Assembly (NCBI RefSeq): GCF_905475345.1
Contig: NC_066588.1
Location: forward strand, 869,501-933,500
Source of the DNA: Vespula vulgaris
Lineage: Eukaryota > Arthropoda > Insecta > Hymenoptera > Vespidae
Length of the DNA stretch: 64,000 nucleotides
Direction of reading: 5' to 3'
Under the pieces are notes generated by a model that was not told the origin of the DNA, ran no database searches, and worked only from the letters and a program-made list of their open reading frames with translations. The translations under genes and the position numbers were made by a program. The stretch's first letter is position 1. Every line of letters starts with the position of its first letter. Below, one piece after another: positions 34,045 to 47,814 of the stretch.

Positions 34045-35690
34045 GCTTCATGGTTATATTTAATAATTTACCGCATACAGGCGAGAAATAAATTTTCATT
34101 ACTTCCACGTTCGTGAATATAGTATGTCCTTGCTGAACGTTTAGATGTATTTTAATAAAAATATATCGTACAAGGATAATCATTTTATAAATAACTCGAT
34201 GCTTTAAAAAATAAAGAAAAAAAATATCATGAGAATATCGGTAGATTTATTTCTTGAAGTTTAATCGACCATTCGTGAGTTTCGTCGAAGTTGTTTTCAA
34301 GTAAATATATTTTTTCGATTGATGATTATATTTCGAACTGATCGTCATTTCTAATACGATTAGATACTTTTTTTTTCTTTTTGCGTAAAAGAGTTCCAAT
34401 TGCATTCGAAAGCGATTCGATTTTTAAAATTGTCGTCAAACTGAAATAAACATCGTAGTATAGACGAGGTACATTGCAAATGCATTTCCCAGTTGAATTC
34501 GTTCCGACTTAAAATAAATTTAGTCTCTTTTAAAAGCGAATCATCAGAAAGATATATACACACACACATACACTACACACAGATATAGATATTCAATCTC
34601 TTTTCCTCAACGTCTTCATTTTTCCAAGTTTTTGTTTCGTCGAAGAAGAAGCCTTACATTCACGATAAAAGATTCTTCCCCGTTTTACCGACTCAATGGC
34701 GGACTAAAAAGGTCTTTTCATCGTTCCTTTAGATTCGCGTGACCGTGAACGTGAGATTAGAGTAGTATGTACGTACGTATGTATGCATTGATGTATGTAG
34801 GCTATTGGCTTTCTTCCTCTCTTGTAATATTTTCTTTTTCCCTAAGTTTATATCAAGAGAGTAGTTGATACGCGACGTTACCATCTTGATTCTGTAATTT
34901 CGTGGAATATCCATCTGTTTGTAATAGGTAAATAAAGAGGAGACACAAACACACACAATACGCGCTAATGTACGCAAACAAACGTACACAAAAAAATGTT
35001 CATCTTGTTGTTTATAACTTGACAGTTTTATCGATAATTCGCCCACGTGTAAATCTCTCATTTAGCCGTGGATAAAAATAAAAAATTGTTAAAAAGCTGA
35101 AACGCCCGTTAAGCCGAACATGAAATTAATAAATTCAACGTGATAGAAAACTTGTAATTTGGCTTTCTAAAAATATAAGAGTTAACAACACGTGATATTC
35201 ATTAATGGCCCATGTAACCTCGATATTATATCCCAATTAAATACTTGCCGAAAGTATACGTAGGATAGAAATTTTTAAATTTGTATATAAGCTTTTTCGA
35301 TGATGTGAGATTTTTGAATGTCGAATGAGATAGAGAGACAAAGAAAGAGAGAGAGAGAGAAACAATAATTTATTTTTTATTTCCTTTTTTATTACCTTAA
35401 CGAAATGAAGCAATAAATACCTGGTATATAACGAGAACGAATGTCTCGCATTCACGGACTTTAAAGGAATTTCCTTGAAATATTCTTTGAGATCCATAAC
35501 TTGTACATATCTCTCGAGTTCTTAGATAGTAAAGAGATAAAGACAGAGAACAAGTTATTCGCAATATTTTTGTTCATTATGACATTTAAGTTTAATCGTT
35601 TAGAAAGTAATATTAGAGCATTTTGTTTTATAACAACTTTTATTTTTTACTTATTTATTATTTTTATTTATCTTTTTTTTTTCTTTCACA
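32726..35690 (+). other. PPP2R3 intron 1, fourth part
   Basis: Simple repeats dominate: T-runs at 33400-33490, (TATG)n at 33759-33801, (CT)n at 33980-34041 and (GA)n near 35333-35360. Less AT-rich patches are at 32850-32975 and 34620-34760. The short frames that span them have mixed low-complexity composition, and I see no exon. Confidence 0.5.
33980..34041. repeat. Long (CT)n microsatellite
   Basis: About 30 uninterrupted CT units. Confidence 0.95.
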
Positions 35691-35699
35691 ATTTTCACG

Positions 35700-36430
35700 C
35701 AATTCTTATACAGGTTGGATCGAAAGTTTCTAAGCTTTTCTAGAATTTACAATCCGAAAAAAAAAATTAGCTTGAAAAGTTTGGGAAAAAGAGTAATTGA
35801 CTTTTAAAAATCACCTAGGAACTTTTTAGGCCCATCCTATATAAAACTTTTGATGAATACAATTAAGAGTACCTAGTGAAAAAGACACTCTTTGATAACT
35901 TAACTGTTTCTCTTTTCCTTTTTTTTTTTTTTTTTTTTTAATTTTATTTATTTTTTTTTCGAATCTCAAACGATTCTTATGCATTCTTAAATCAAAAGTT
36001 CCTAGACTTGTAGTTTTATAATCTTATATTATTATCATATTATTATTTTATATCTTATATTAATTTATAAAAAAGAACAGTCAGTCTAAGAAGTCTTGAA
36101 AAAAGAATAATTAATTTTTAAAAATCACCTATGACACATTTTTGGTCAATCCTGTATAAAATTTTGGACGAATATAATCCGATGAAAAGACTCTCTTGGA
36201 TAACTTAATTCTTTTTTATTTTTTATTTATTTTTATAATGTTCAAATGATTCTCATACTGGATTAGATGGAATCCAAAAGTTTCTGGATTTTTAAAATTA
36301 TCCCAAAAATTCTCGAGAAAGGAATAATTGACTTTTCAAATCTTGTAAATATCTACTTTTTTGAGTTAATCTGTATAAAACTTTTGATGAATATAATTAG
36401 GAATATCTAGTGAAAAGGCTCTCTCGTTTT
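35700..36430 (+). repeat. Three tandem half-elements of repeat family A
   Basis: Three successive units share a leading GATTCT(C/T)AT block or equivalent, GAGTAATTGACTTTT or GAATAATTGACTTTT, AAAAATCACCTA(G/T)GA, ATCCTATATAAAACTTTTGATGAATA and a closing CTAGTGAAAA(A/G)G block. The spacing between equivalent points is about 313 and 220 bp. The units match the right arms of the palindromic family A copies. The array probably arose by local duplication after insertion. Confidence 0.6.
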
Positions 36431-37981
36431 CTTCTCAATTAAATATGTATATGGAATATTATTGAGAGACGGAGAGAGACGGAGAGTGACAGAGAGAGAC
36501 AGACAGACAGAGAAAGAGAAAGAGAGAGAGAGAGAGAAGTACGTATGTATAATAATATATACACGTAGCAGTATCGAGCGTGCGGAGTGCAGGAGTGCAG
36601 GAAGTAACTAGGCGACGCAAAGGAATTCATTACCGGTTGAATATGCCTCTGGGGAGGATCGTTCGAGATATATCGATTCGATATAGAGGAAGAAAGAAAG
36701 AAAGAAAAAAAAAATTAACGGAGAAAAGAAAATAAAAAAAGAATAATCAAATCGAGAACTACATCCTTCTCAATCGTCTTGACAAATGCCCATGGGGGAT
36801 CTTTTATCCTCTTCTTCTTATTTACTTATTATTATTTTACTATTTTATTTTTTTTTCTTTCCTCTTTTTTTTCTTCTTCTTTCCTTTTCGTTCTTTTCTT
36901 TTTTTGTCATCGAAGAAATTGCATAGTCAAGAGGCGTGTAATCGAAGTAGGTCCCCCTATCGGTTTTCCCTCGGTCTTTGAGCGGTAATTAGCGGATGAT
37001 TAGACGTAGAGAGTATATGTAGGTTAAACTCTGTCGATCGCTCTGTCGTGCACGAACCATAAATTATTATGTACTCACTCACTCGGCCGATCAAAAATAA
37101 TGATACGTGTATCTGTGAAATTGTAAATAACAGCGGGTACGATCGTTTTACGCGATTTCGATTTTCTTTCTTTCTTTCTTTTTTTTTATCTGTTTATTTC
37201 TTATTTGTTTCTTTATCTTTTTTCTTTCTGTCTTTCTTTCTTTCTTTACCGTTGTCTATGTCTTTCTCTTTGAGAGATTATATAGAAATGAACACGTAGC
37301 CTTTCATAAATTTCACCTTGAAAGTGTCTAAGTATAAGACTGATAAAACTCACGAAGAGAACACGTAGGTCGAAAGACACTTCCTTTTTTTTTTTTCTTT
37401 TTTCTTTTTTCCCCCCTTTTTCTGCTTTCTTTTTCTTTCTATTTTTTCTTTTTTTACTTTCAACCTACATATAAATTATCAATATTATCGATCTACTACC
37501 GCCTACGGAACTTTTTTGAGAAATTTATTACAAAGCTTTATCTATCCGGTATAAACAATTTTACTTTCGCAAGCATCTCAGTTAATTGTTCTATTATTGG
37601 ATATCATTCTTAGAAGCTTCTTTAGTTTTTCGTTTCATAAAATTCACATAAACACATGGCCATCGCACCTCGCGTTACATCGAAAAGGCTGATAACAATG
37701 GTCGAAGCCTTATCTCTAATGTCCTCAATATACATATTTAATTTTGCAATTGCGCGCCAAAGTCGAATGAAAACGTTTGTACTTGTCTCTCTCTCTCTTT
37801 TTTTTGTCGTTACAAACGAGACAAAAAATGTCTTTTACAGTAAAATAACCAAGTGAGGAATATATAATTAATTCATTGATGGTTTATCTCTCGGAGAAAG
37901 ATATGAATTATCGAAAGACTTAACTTGGCTTTCATCGTAATAACATTTTTTATCCAAAAACTTTCTTTTTTTTCTTTCTAT

Positions 37982-38020
<39 letters not shown>

Positions 38021-41000
38021 TTTCTATCTATCTTTCTCTTTCTCTATCTCTTTTTCTCTCTTTCTTTTTATACTCTTCCCCCATTATCGGTCTAATATTA
38101 GGTTATTTATTAGAAAGCGATGATGTCCTGTAGTTTTACAGTTATAATATTATATATAATTAATTTTATAGTCTAACTCACTTCGAGTCCATTCCCGATG
38201 ACTCTAATATGACGGTAGAAGAAGACCTTTCACAAATATTATTTATTTATCAACAGATAAAGTATTTCTTTTGACAAAGAAAAAGAAAAAAAAAAAAGAC
38301 ATCTGGAATCATTTCATATCGGAAATACCTATTACTAAACGTTAATGTAAAAGTCTTGTCAGACACTCGTAAAATAGAATCCTTATTCTCGGATTATTTT
38401 TATCTAACATTTGACAGATTTTACGAGAAGAGATTATTTGTAATTGATCTTTCTAAAAAGAAGAAGAAAAAAAAGGATAGAAAACAACATGTCATAATGA
38501 TAAAAAATTATTAAATATTCATAAAATTTAGATACAGAAAATACACTTAGAAAAACAAAATTGAGTTTCTGTGTGAATGTGTACAAAAGTATATACATAT
38601 ATATATATATATATGCAATTGCATCGTATTCATGCACTTTCTTCGAGCGATATCTTCGTTTCGTTCGCATGTGGTAATTATTACTATCAACGTTGTGCAG
38701 TGACGTCATATTTAATTAATATCATCGTGGGAAAAAATTTGTCTACGAGTTTTATAAAATTGTTCTTCACGGGGTGGTTGGAATCTTGTTAAAAGGAGTG
38801 TAAAGATCGTGGTAAGATGGCGCGAATGCAAATTTAAATGGCTTACAGTTTATTGGATTAGCTTCTTACGACGTGCCAGACTTGTACGTACGCCTACGAT
38901 GTATCTATGTGTGTATATGTGTGCATGTATCTATCTATCTATGTACGTACGTAAGTACGTACATACGTATGTACTTAGATACGTAGATACTCGGCTTCTC
39001 TTCCCTTGAAAATCGAGCAGAATAAACGCAACGTGGAATGTTCGCGTGCCAACAAATATATTGCTTTTCTTTTATTATTCGATAACCCTTCCTTTCTTAC
39101 ACAATTATGACTTTCGTATCGCTCTTCCAATTGTGTTACACAATATGTACGCTAATTATTCTTGAATTATGAGCAAACGATAAGATCTTATTGACATTAT
39201 CAAAATGGAAATTCTGTATCTCTTTCTCTCTCCCTCTCACTTTTTCTTTCTCTCTTTTTCTCTTTGTTCAATTAATAAAATTATAAATAATAACATTTTT
39301 AATAAGAAATTCATGTTATATTTATCTTTTGTCTAATTATTATCATTTAATAATTATTATATCATTGATGATAATGATTACGTAATAAATAAACTATAAT
39401 TTAATAATTAATGAATTAATTAAATGTTACAATAGTATCAAATTATACGCGTACATGTAAATGAAAATATTTATTAATTTATATAAAGAAATATCAAGAC
39501 CATGTTCAGTTTTTCTCTCTTACGATTGTATAACGTTTCTAAAAATATTAAGAAACGAAAGATTAACCGAAGAAATAATGTAAAAAAAAGTGTGTGTGTG
39601 TATATATATAATGAATTAATTAATACAAAAATTAAATATTAATATCGTAAAAGGAATAAATATGAATGAGAATATAGATTAATTTGCGTAACTTAATCTT
39701 AAATTTAAATTATCGAAACTCGTGAATGGATAAGATTTCATAAAAATTTAACAAATAACGGAACGACGATGTAACGAAGTAATTAATAAAACGATTAAAT
39801 ATTAACACGATAAACGGAGAAATTAAATGAATAATGATATTTATCGATGTATTCATTTCTACAACGTGATAACCAAACTTTAACGATTCTATTTTCGAAA
39901 GTGTTATAAAAGTGAGAGATTAACAAACGAAATAATAATAATAATAATGATAATAAGAGCGAGAAAGAGAAGGGTAGAAGAGATATAGAGAAAGAGAAAG
40001 AGAGAGAGAGAGAGAGAGAAATAGAGAAAGAAATTAAAGGGACTTTTTAAACCCTTCTTGAATCTCGATGTTTGTCGGCACGTACGAGAGAGAGATACGA
40101 ACGTTTGCTCGTGGCTATGCCATAGGGGTAAAAGGGAGAGAAAGAGAATGAGTGAGAGAGTGGGGGAAGGGGGGAAACAAAAAGAGTAGTAAAGAGAGAG
40201 AAAGAGAGAAAGAGAGAGCCGTCCAAAAATATATTTGGCCCGGCATCTTCTTCCGTTCCTCTACTCGCATACACTGTCGGAAAATTCAAAGCTTACTCTC
40301 ACCTTCGTGGAATAATTAAATTGGTCTTTTTCTTTCTCTCTTTCTCTCTTTCTCTCTTTCTCACAGTACTCTCATCTTCTTTTTATTATTCTTCTTATTA
40401 TCTTTCCTTTGCGGAATGACAAAAGGGTAGCCACGATGTTAAAAGAGACAGGAAACGCGCGATATTTATTCGCCTTTCGACCTCAACTCTCCTTAACGTT
40501 TACTCTTCTCCTATGTTTCGTCTTATTTCTAATCTTATTCTTCTTCATCTTCGTCTTCGTCTTCTTCTTCTTTTTATCTTGTCAACCCTATATCCCTGAA
40601 TTGTAAGTACGTCCTGCGTATGAACGATGAAAATGACCAAGAGACAATTGAACAATCGCTTTTAAACACTCTCTCTCTCTTTTTTTCTCTATCTATCTCT
40701 AGTGTCTCCTTCGTCATTCTTAAAGGAAGGGCTATCAAGTAATATTACTTTTCATCGGTACCAATTAATCCTTTAACCTTGCCAATAACAAATATACGAT
40801 CGCGTTAGAAGAAAATAAGCCCTCGTTCCTTTTCGTTAGTTTCACAGCAAACGAACTTTATCAATTAACAGACGATCTCTCGTTCCTTCTTTAATTTTCT
40901 TTATTTCTTTCTTTCTTTCTTTCTCTTTTCTTTCTTTTCACGATCAATTCTTCTTTTTCATTCCATTTTCTCTTTTCTCTCTCTCTCTTTTTTTTGTTAC

Positions 41001-41157
41001 ACCACGTGATAAACGAGCAATAATCCTAGGATACAAGTTAATAACTAAGCAGTGCGATGGAATTTGTGTAATCGATTTCGCAATAAGTTCAAATGAAATA
41101 TGTACGTATATGTACGTACGTTTTTAACGTAACGTAACGAATGTAAAAGAAATAGAA

Positions 41158-41212
<55 letters not shown>

Positions 41213-41490
41213 CCTAATCATCATTCCTAATTATCATCGTCTTCTTCTTTTCCTTCTTCTTCTATCTAATCGAAATAGTTAAAAAACATTAGTAGAGTAA
41301 ATAAAATCAATGTCTAATTCCCCTCCTGCTCCTCTTTCTCCACCAAATGTCTCTCTCGAAAAATTTTCAAATCTCCATTAAAACGATTCGAAGTGATCAA
41401 ATTTATTGATCATGTTACTCGAGTTGTAAGAGATCAGTGCAATTCAATAAAAGAAAAAGGAAACGCGTCCATAGTGTCGAGTCGACGTAA
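36431..41490 (+). other. PPP2R3 intron 1, fifth part
   Basis: Pyrimidine or purine tracts (36470-36538, 37160-37270, 37985-38075, 39990-40220, 40885-40995) alternate with AT-rich DNA. (CT)n lies at 41161-41209, and a (TATC)/(TACG)n mixed tract at 38928-38990. 39280-39960 is very AT-rich with repeated TTAATTAA-type words. No supported exon. Confidence 0.5.
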
Positions 41491-41830
41491 GTAGGTAATG
41501 GTTTTCGAGAGTTCCTATTGCTCACCATCACCATCATCATCATCATCATCACCATCACCATTATCATTATCATCATCATCATCATCATCAACGAGTACTA
41601 GTACTTCTCTTTCTGGCGTGTTCGCACGCGTGCTAGAAAGAGAAAGAGAGATAGAGAGAAAGAGAGAAAGAGATAGAGATAGAGATAGTGGAGAGTAAAA
41701 GAGGAAGGTGGGGCGCTTTTAAAGTACGTACTCTTTTACGATCACGTCGGAGGCCTCAGTCGACGTTGTGCTATCGCAAAGAGTGTTTCGTGTACTTTAA
41801 CTCGTGAAAATCGTTTATACGTGCGTGACA
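41490..41830 (+). promoter_or_regulatory. Trinucleotide tract and promoter-like GC-richer patch
   Basis: A (CAT)n-type tract (41523-41590) is followed by GA-rich DNA and then a CpG-rich patch. That patch has TTTTAAA at 41717-41723 and an initiator-like CTCAGTCG at 41755-41762, about 40 bp downstream. This could be a cryptic or alternative promoter; the spacing is longer than usual for a TATA box. No frame is convincing. Confidence 0.2.
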
Positions 41831-42158
41831 TCAACACATACCTACTTCGTTTCTTTCTTTCTTTCTTTTTTTCTTTCTTTCTGTCTTTCTTTCTTTTTTT
41901 TTTTTTTTTTTTTAATTACGTATGTGTTCATTATATCTGTGTGTCTTTCTTACTCTCTCTTTCTCTCTTTCTCTGTCTTTTTCTCTTTCTATCTCTGTCT
42001 GTGGCTTGATTAAAAGCATTTTTGTTTGAAATCATCGAGATATCATTCTCTCACCCTCTTTAGTTCGACGACCCTCTGCGGATTGGAATTCGATGCCGCG
42101 ACGTCGAGAACTTGTCGAGAGTTAAAGAAAGAACTATAAGAGAGAAAGAGAAAGAGAG

Positions 42159-42193
<35 letters not shown>

Positions 42194-45100
42194 CAAATTA
42201 GAACTCACACCTAGCTCTTTTCTGTTACTCGTTTCAAATGATCGAAAGCGTTGTTACTAATCGATTCGACGTGTAAAATTTGGTAAAAAAGAAAGAAGAA
42301 AGAAAAGAAAAGATTAGCGTTAGAACGTTATCAAGAGAGATAGAAAGTGAGTGCTTCACATACTTAACATACAGTCTTCTTTATTTCTCTCATTTTTTTT
42401 TTCTTTTTTTTTCTTTGCGCTCCAAATCGTTCGCGAAACTATTAGAGCGTGTTTGGCGGTCTACCGTTAACGAGGTCTTAATTAATAATTAAATTATTAT
42501 CTAGATAGAGTCAGTAAGATGAGGAGGTCGATCTATATATTTATCAACATTCAATCTTCGATGAGAGAGATAAGTAGAGAAAGAAAGAGAGAGAGAGAGA
42601 GAGAGAATCAAGAATCTCTTTAACACTATTATTTTCTGATTGCGTGTTAAACATAGATTAATCGTAAGGCCGTCTACTTTCTAGTGTAGTAAAGCTCGAT
42701 GCGTTTCTCAATTTTCTTTTTATTTTATTTTATTTTATTTTATTTTTCCATCATCATTATTATTTTGTTAATTCTTGCAAAGATGTAAATGTAACATAAC
42801 ACGCATTTGTTGTTGCTGTCTTTTTTTATTTCTTTTTTTATTTCATTTTTATCAGAAAGAAACAAAAAGAAAGATAAAAAGAAAAGGGAATGTCCTTCGG
42901 CAATGATTTACCAATTTACTCATCGATCGTTGGATCAATCTTTCGATTCAAGGATCGATCCAACGAAAGATCGTAAACGATTCGCAAATGCCCACGTATT
43001 TCTCTCGTTAAGTTCGATGCTATGCGAGTAACTGGTACAACGAAAGGTTCGCGTCCAGAAATACACCGCGGCGTGACTTGGTGGTAATTTTGGCGTTGGT
43101 GGTGGACGCGATATAAACGTTCCAATATCGAAAGCGGCGTAACTCGTACGAAAATCATGTCCAGGAGGATTTATTAGAGTAACGTCTGTACCTCCTCAAA
43201 AGAGAGGATTAGGATATTTTCAATATCCGAGGAAGAAAACAAATATCTACCCATCGATCTTTATTTTTTATTTTTTTTTTTATTTCTTTTTTGCAAATTT
43301 TCTCCTTGTAAATCATTTTTGCGTATGGCCATGAAGAATTAACGCGTTAAATTTTTTACATTCAGATATATAAATATGTATAAGGAAATTAATTTTCTAA
43401 ATATGATGGAATAAAAGCTTTATTACCATACATACGTACGTACGTACATACGTATATATATATGACTATACTGTATACTGACTACACTGTGTATATACAT
43501 GCCTACACACACACATATATATATGTATACATATATTTAATATGTATAAAGGTGCATAGCGTGAAAACAAGTGCATTGCAGCTGCAGTGAGCACGAGAAT
43601 CCTGTCGGTCGAATCTTTGCATCGCATCTAATATTACAGGACGAACCGAAATAAACTCTACTCAAGTACTTATCACTGTATGTTATGTGTATGCGCATTA
43701 TACAGTAATGTATGTATGTATGCATATGTACGTCGGTGCATGACTGTATGGAGAAGCACATACGTACATATATACGTACATAAATACACACACACACATA
43801 ACCAGAGAAGAAAAGAGAAGGGAAGAGAGCCTCGTTGAGTTCTCTGACTCGCAGTACGCTCATTACACTTCTCTTTGATTACTTATTTGTACACAAAGCT
43901 ATACAACTCGTTCATGATTCACATACCCAGTGCATTTGTGCATTTTCTCGTGCAGTTCTTCTTTTTTTTTCTTTTTCTTTTTCTTTTTTTTTTTTTTTGA
44001 GGGAGTTTATGATTTTTGCTTTTTGCCTTTTTCTTTTCTTCTCTTTTTTCTTTTTCTTGTTCTTTTACCATCCCACAGAAGATCGATGAAAATCTCGAGA
44101 CTCTCGAGTAGTAGTAGAGGAATGATTCGAGAGTAGTAAAGCATGATGACTGATATTAACTTGCCACTTCTTCCTACTATCGAAGATTGATGCCGCATAG
44201 TTGATGACCATGCCAACCAACTGTCCATAAACTCTGGAGTCTCTTTTTCTTTTTCATCTTTTTATTTTATTTTATTTTTTTTTTCTTTCTTTATTTTATT
44301 TTCTTCTTTCTCGTTCGTCAATTTTACGATGCACACAAATTACACATACATAAAAAGCATACATAAAAGTAGATATATGAACGTGTATATATATATATGT
44401 ATGTGTATATATATGTATTCTGTGTTTCTCATTATCATCGATACACCATTTCCTCTTTTTTTATCTCTTCTATGCATTTATAGATAGCTTTTAAAATAGA
44501 TTCACTCTTCAGAGATTTTTCTCGAAAATTTCATTTCTTTCTCTTCTTTTCTTTTTCTTTTTTTTTGTTTCTTTCTTTTTATTTAATTATTTAATTCATT
44601 TTTTTTCATAAGTGATAATATTTACGTTAAGATCGTTAAGAGTTTGTCAAGAGATTATTCTCAAAGAAGCTAATTTTTATTTATTTACTTAGTTATTTTT
44701 ATATTTATTAATAAATGATAATGCAGTAATATTTGTTTTTATGCAAATTACTAGCTTGTTAAAGGTTGTTTTCAGAAACTGATTTCGCTTTTCTGTTTTT
44801 CTTCTTCTTCTTCTTCTTCTACACCCAACAATTTTGTACAATTTTCGCCATTTGTTGGAATTTGCTAAAAGAAAAAGAAAAAGAAAAAAAAAGAAAAAAG
44901 AAAAGAATAACACTTTAGTCCGATTAGTTTGCGGTAGTTGTTTACGATAGTTATTAACGTATTCAAGTCTCTTTGTTAGCGATAGTGAAGACGATTTTCA
45001 CGTGAATGTTAACTTCGTCCTCGAGGATCATGCCGAAAACGAAAAGTATAATAAACATTTCCGTGAACGCTTGCTCGACCAAAGCTGGTAATCGGTTCGT

Positions 45101-45850
45101 TCGGCTCGATCGGCACCATTTACAGTATATCGATATTCGCTCAACGCTATTTTTAGAGGGCCGTCTCGTATTCTAACGATGCAAACCACAAACGTGACCG
45201 AGTTACGCGACACGAGATATATGAACCTATATATTACATTAAATGTATACATATATCTATATAATATAATATAGATACACACACACATATATATAAAACC
45301 GGGTGGTGCGACACGGTTCGACGACATTTAGGTCGCGTTACGAATTGGTTATCAGCTGTTATGCTTATGCGGATTATCCAGCGAATCATGAACGTCGTTT
45401 AGTCGAAAAATCGTCTTCTCGAATTTTCTTATCGTTAATCATCCAAATCCGTATGAGTGTCCTTTTATATTATAGTAAACATGATAGTAGGTAACAATCT
45501 TTGAAACAAGTTAATTATGCAATAAGTGTTATCAATGATAACGTTCAAGAAACAACACGATATAACATAATTTCAAGGTCATGTTTCAATAGGAGACTAC
45601 ATTTTTATCGATTGTTATTAACTTGACGAGATCAAATTTTCGTTAAAATGTGCCAATTTTATGTTTAGTATCTATGCAATGGTCCAACTCTTTAAATTTT
45701 CGCATGAATATACTGTGTTTGTGTATGCACATATATAAATATATCTGTATACCTCTCACAACCATATACATATGTATACATATGTAGAAGATTCTCTTTG
45801 CGGTCATGTCGAATAATCGAGTTTATATTTGGCTTCTACTTATTGCAATC
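41831..45850 (+). other. PPP2R3 intron 1, sixth part
   Basis: T/C-rich tracts (41840-42005, 43955-44070, 44520-44605), (GA)n (42135-42190, 42583-42606), mixed (TACG)/(TATA) DNA (43420-43540) and less AT-rich patches at 42900-43160 and 45005-45430 without a convincing exon. The block 44600-44740 shares TCAAAGAAGCTAATTT with the tandem repeat at 53060-53370. Confidence 0.5.
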
Positions 45851-45859
45851 AATATTTTG

Positions 45860-46080
45860 AAACATTTGATCAGTATTTTAAATAAATGTGATCAGTATTT
45901 ATAATAAAATATTAACAGATACGTAATATAAATGACACGACCTTGACGGTTAATCATTTATACTGACTAAAATATTTACATATAGTGATCATTTATTTTA
46001 CTCACCATTATGTTCTTTTTTCTTTTAATTAAATTTTCTTATTTTTTATTAATAAAAATATTGATCAAATATAATGAAAG
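45860..46080 (+). mobile_element. Palindromic MITE-like repeat, family B, copy 1
   Basis: The left end has ACATTTGATCAGTATTTTA and a second GATCAGTATTTATAATAAAA. The right part has the inverse (ATAGTGATCATTTATTTTA and ATTGATCAAATATAATG). The centre is AAATGACACGACCTTGACGG. No coding capacity. Copies 2 and 3 are at 46616-46900 and 54105-54270. Confidence 0.5.
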
Positions 46081-46615
46081 TATTTATAGTTTGGTGAATA
46101 TATACACACATACATGTCGATTATGAGCTTTGTTTATACGTCAATATGTTATAAAGTTCATATCCCAAATTGTTTCGTACTTTTATATAATAGATGATTA
46201 AGTCGATGCAATTTGATTAAGATAGCATGTTACGTAGATATAGTAACGACGTTACGTATTAATATTCTTGTTGCGTTATCGTCGTCGTCGTTGTCGTTTT
46301 GTTGAATACGCGAGAGAAATTTTTTGAGAAGTGTCGGCAAAGAACACGTGTGCGTTTTCCGTGTAATAAAGAAGCCCCAAGCGTGCACGTGTCAAACGCA
46401 AAGAAAGAAAACGAACAAAGAAATTGCTGAGCAACTGCATAGGAATACAAATTTTTATTTATATATATTTTCTCAAAAGGAAGGTTAAATAAAAGAATAT
46501 ATATATATATAATAAGTAAAAAAAATATATAACAAAAGAATATATATATATAATAAATAATAACAATAGTTTTACATTTACGAACGTAGCAATATATTTT
46601 AATATTTTTAAACAA

Positions 46616-46900
46616 TTTTAATCGTCAGTATTTTAATTGAATAGTCAGTATTTATAATAAAATAACGGTAGATAATACAAAAACTATCAGTATTTTAATT
46701 AAAATATTTATAAATATGATAATTCGTCGGTATCTTAAAATAGATAGTCAGTATTTACAATAAATCCAGATACAACTTTGACACTTGATTATTTATACTG
46801 ACCATTTATATTACATACCGATAGTTTATTGATCGAAATATTCATACATATATACTGATCATTTATTTTACGAAATATTTACCATTAATTGTTAAATAAT
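46616..46900 (+). mobile_element. Palindromic MITE-like repeat, family B, copy 2
   Basis: Repeated CAGTATTTA(T/C)AATAAAA-type words occur on the left and the inverted TATACTGATCATTTATTTTA on the right. The centre is AGATACAACTTTGACACTTG, matching the centre of copy 1. The element seems internally duplicated, with several CAGTATTT arms. Confidence 0.5.
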
Positions 46901-47814
46901 ACTTAATAAGTAAATAGGAGTGTATAACATAGCTAGAAAGGTGAAATTATATACATATATGTACATACATATATCTAATTATATTAATTTAATTGAAATC
47001 AAATGACAAATGCTTTTAGATCTGTTCGAGAAAAAACACAAACGGCACTTTGATTTTTTCAGAATTCTAGAAAAGTAAGAAAAAAAGATATTACATAAAA
47101 CTAGAGAAATTCATCGTCAAACTATTTCGTTTACTGTTTATACATACTCATTACTCAGATAGTCTCTTTAAATCGTTTGCATATCTCTCGAGAAAAAAAC
47201 AATTTGTTCATAGGTTACCATTCGATATATATTCACGTAGGAATCGATCGATGAATCGCGATATCCGAAAATCGATGAAATATGATTCGATTGAAAAATC
47301 TTTCGAACTAATCGAAGCTTCGTTTTCTTTCAGATCATCGAATCGGCCAGGGAGAAATTTCATACTCCCGTTTAAGAAGAATCGTTATAATTTATCCCCA
47401 GTGTTTTACTCGAAGAAGAGAAATGTAACCGGTCCGTGTGTTATCATTGAGAGAGAGAGAGAGAGAGGGAAAAAACAAAACAAAAAAATAATCAAGCAAA
47501 AAACCAGTAAACTAAAACCGTTCTACCGATCTCGAATAATCGAAGAAGGAAGTATCATCGGTGGCTCAAGTTCGAATTTATCGTATAAGGGATCTTAGCT
47601 TTAACTAAGTATATAAGTGATAACAAATAATTAAATAAATAAAAAGGGGATAAAAAAAGCAAAAAGAGAAAAAGAACGGAGGAAAGCGCGTCGAAGTTAG
47701 AACGACGCGATGAGGCGACTACACGTAGGAGGTTGTTACAGGATCACGTGGACCGAGGCTCGACGTAGCTCGTGGCCGTGGAGAAGGAGATTCTCAGGTC
47801 AGTCGGCCTGAGAT
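46901..47814 (+). other. End of PPP2R3 intron 1 and start of the 5' UTR of the coding exon
   Basis: AT-rich DNA gives way to less AT-rich DNA from about 47690. Candidate acceptors before the start codon are TTGTTACAG (47741/47742) and GGAGATTCTCAG (47798/47799). The 115-codon frame at 47251-47598 is Ser/Lys/Arg-rich, includes a (GA)n-coded stretch, and lies upstream of an in-frame stop, so it is not part of the gene. Confidence 0.4.

Noticed and set aside
47251..47598. 115-codon plus-strand frame just upstream of the PPP2R3 coding exon
   Set aside because: It is Ser/Lys/Arg-rich, includes a (GA)n-coded Glu/Arg run, ends in a stop before the real start, and has no family match.
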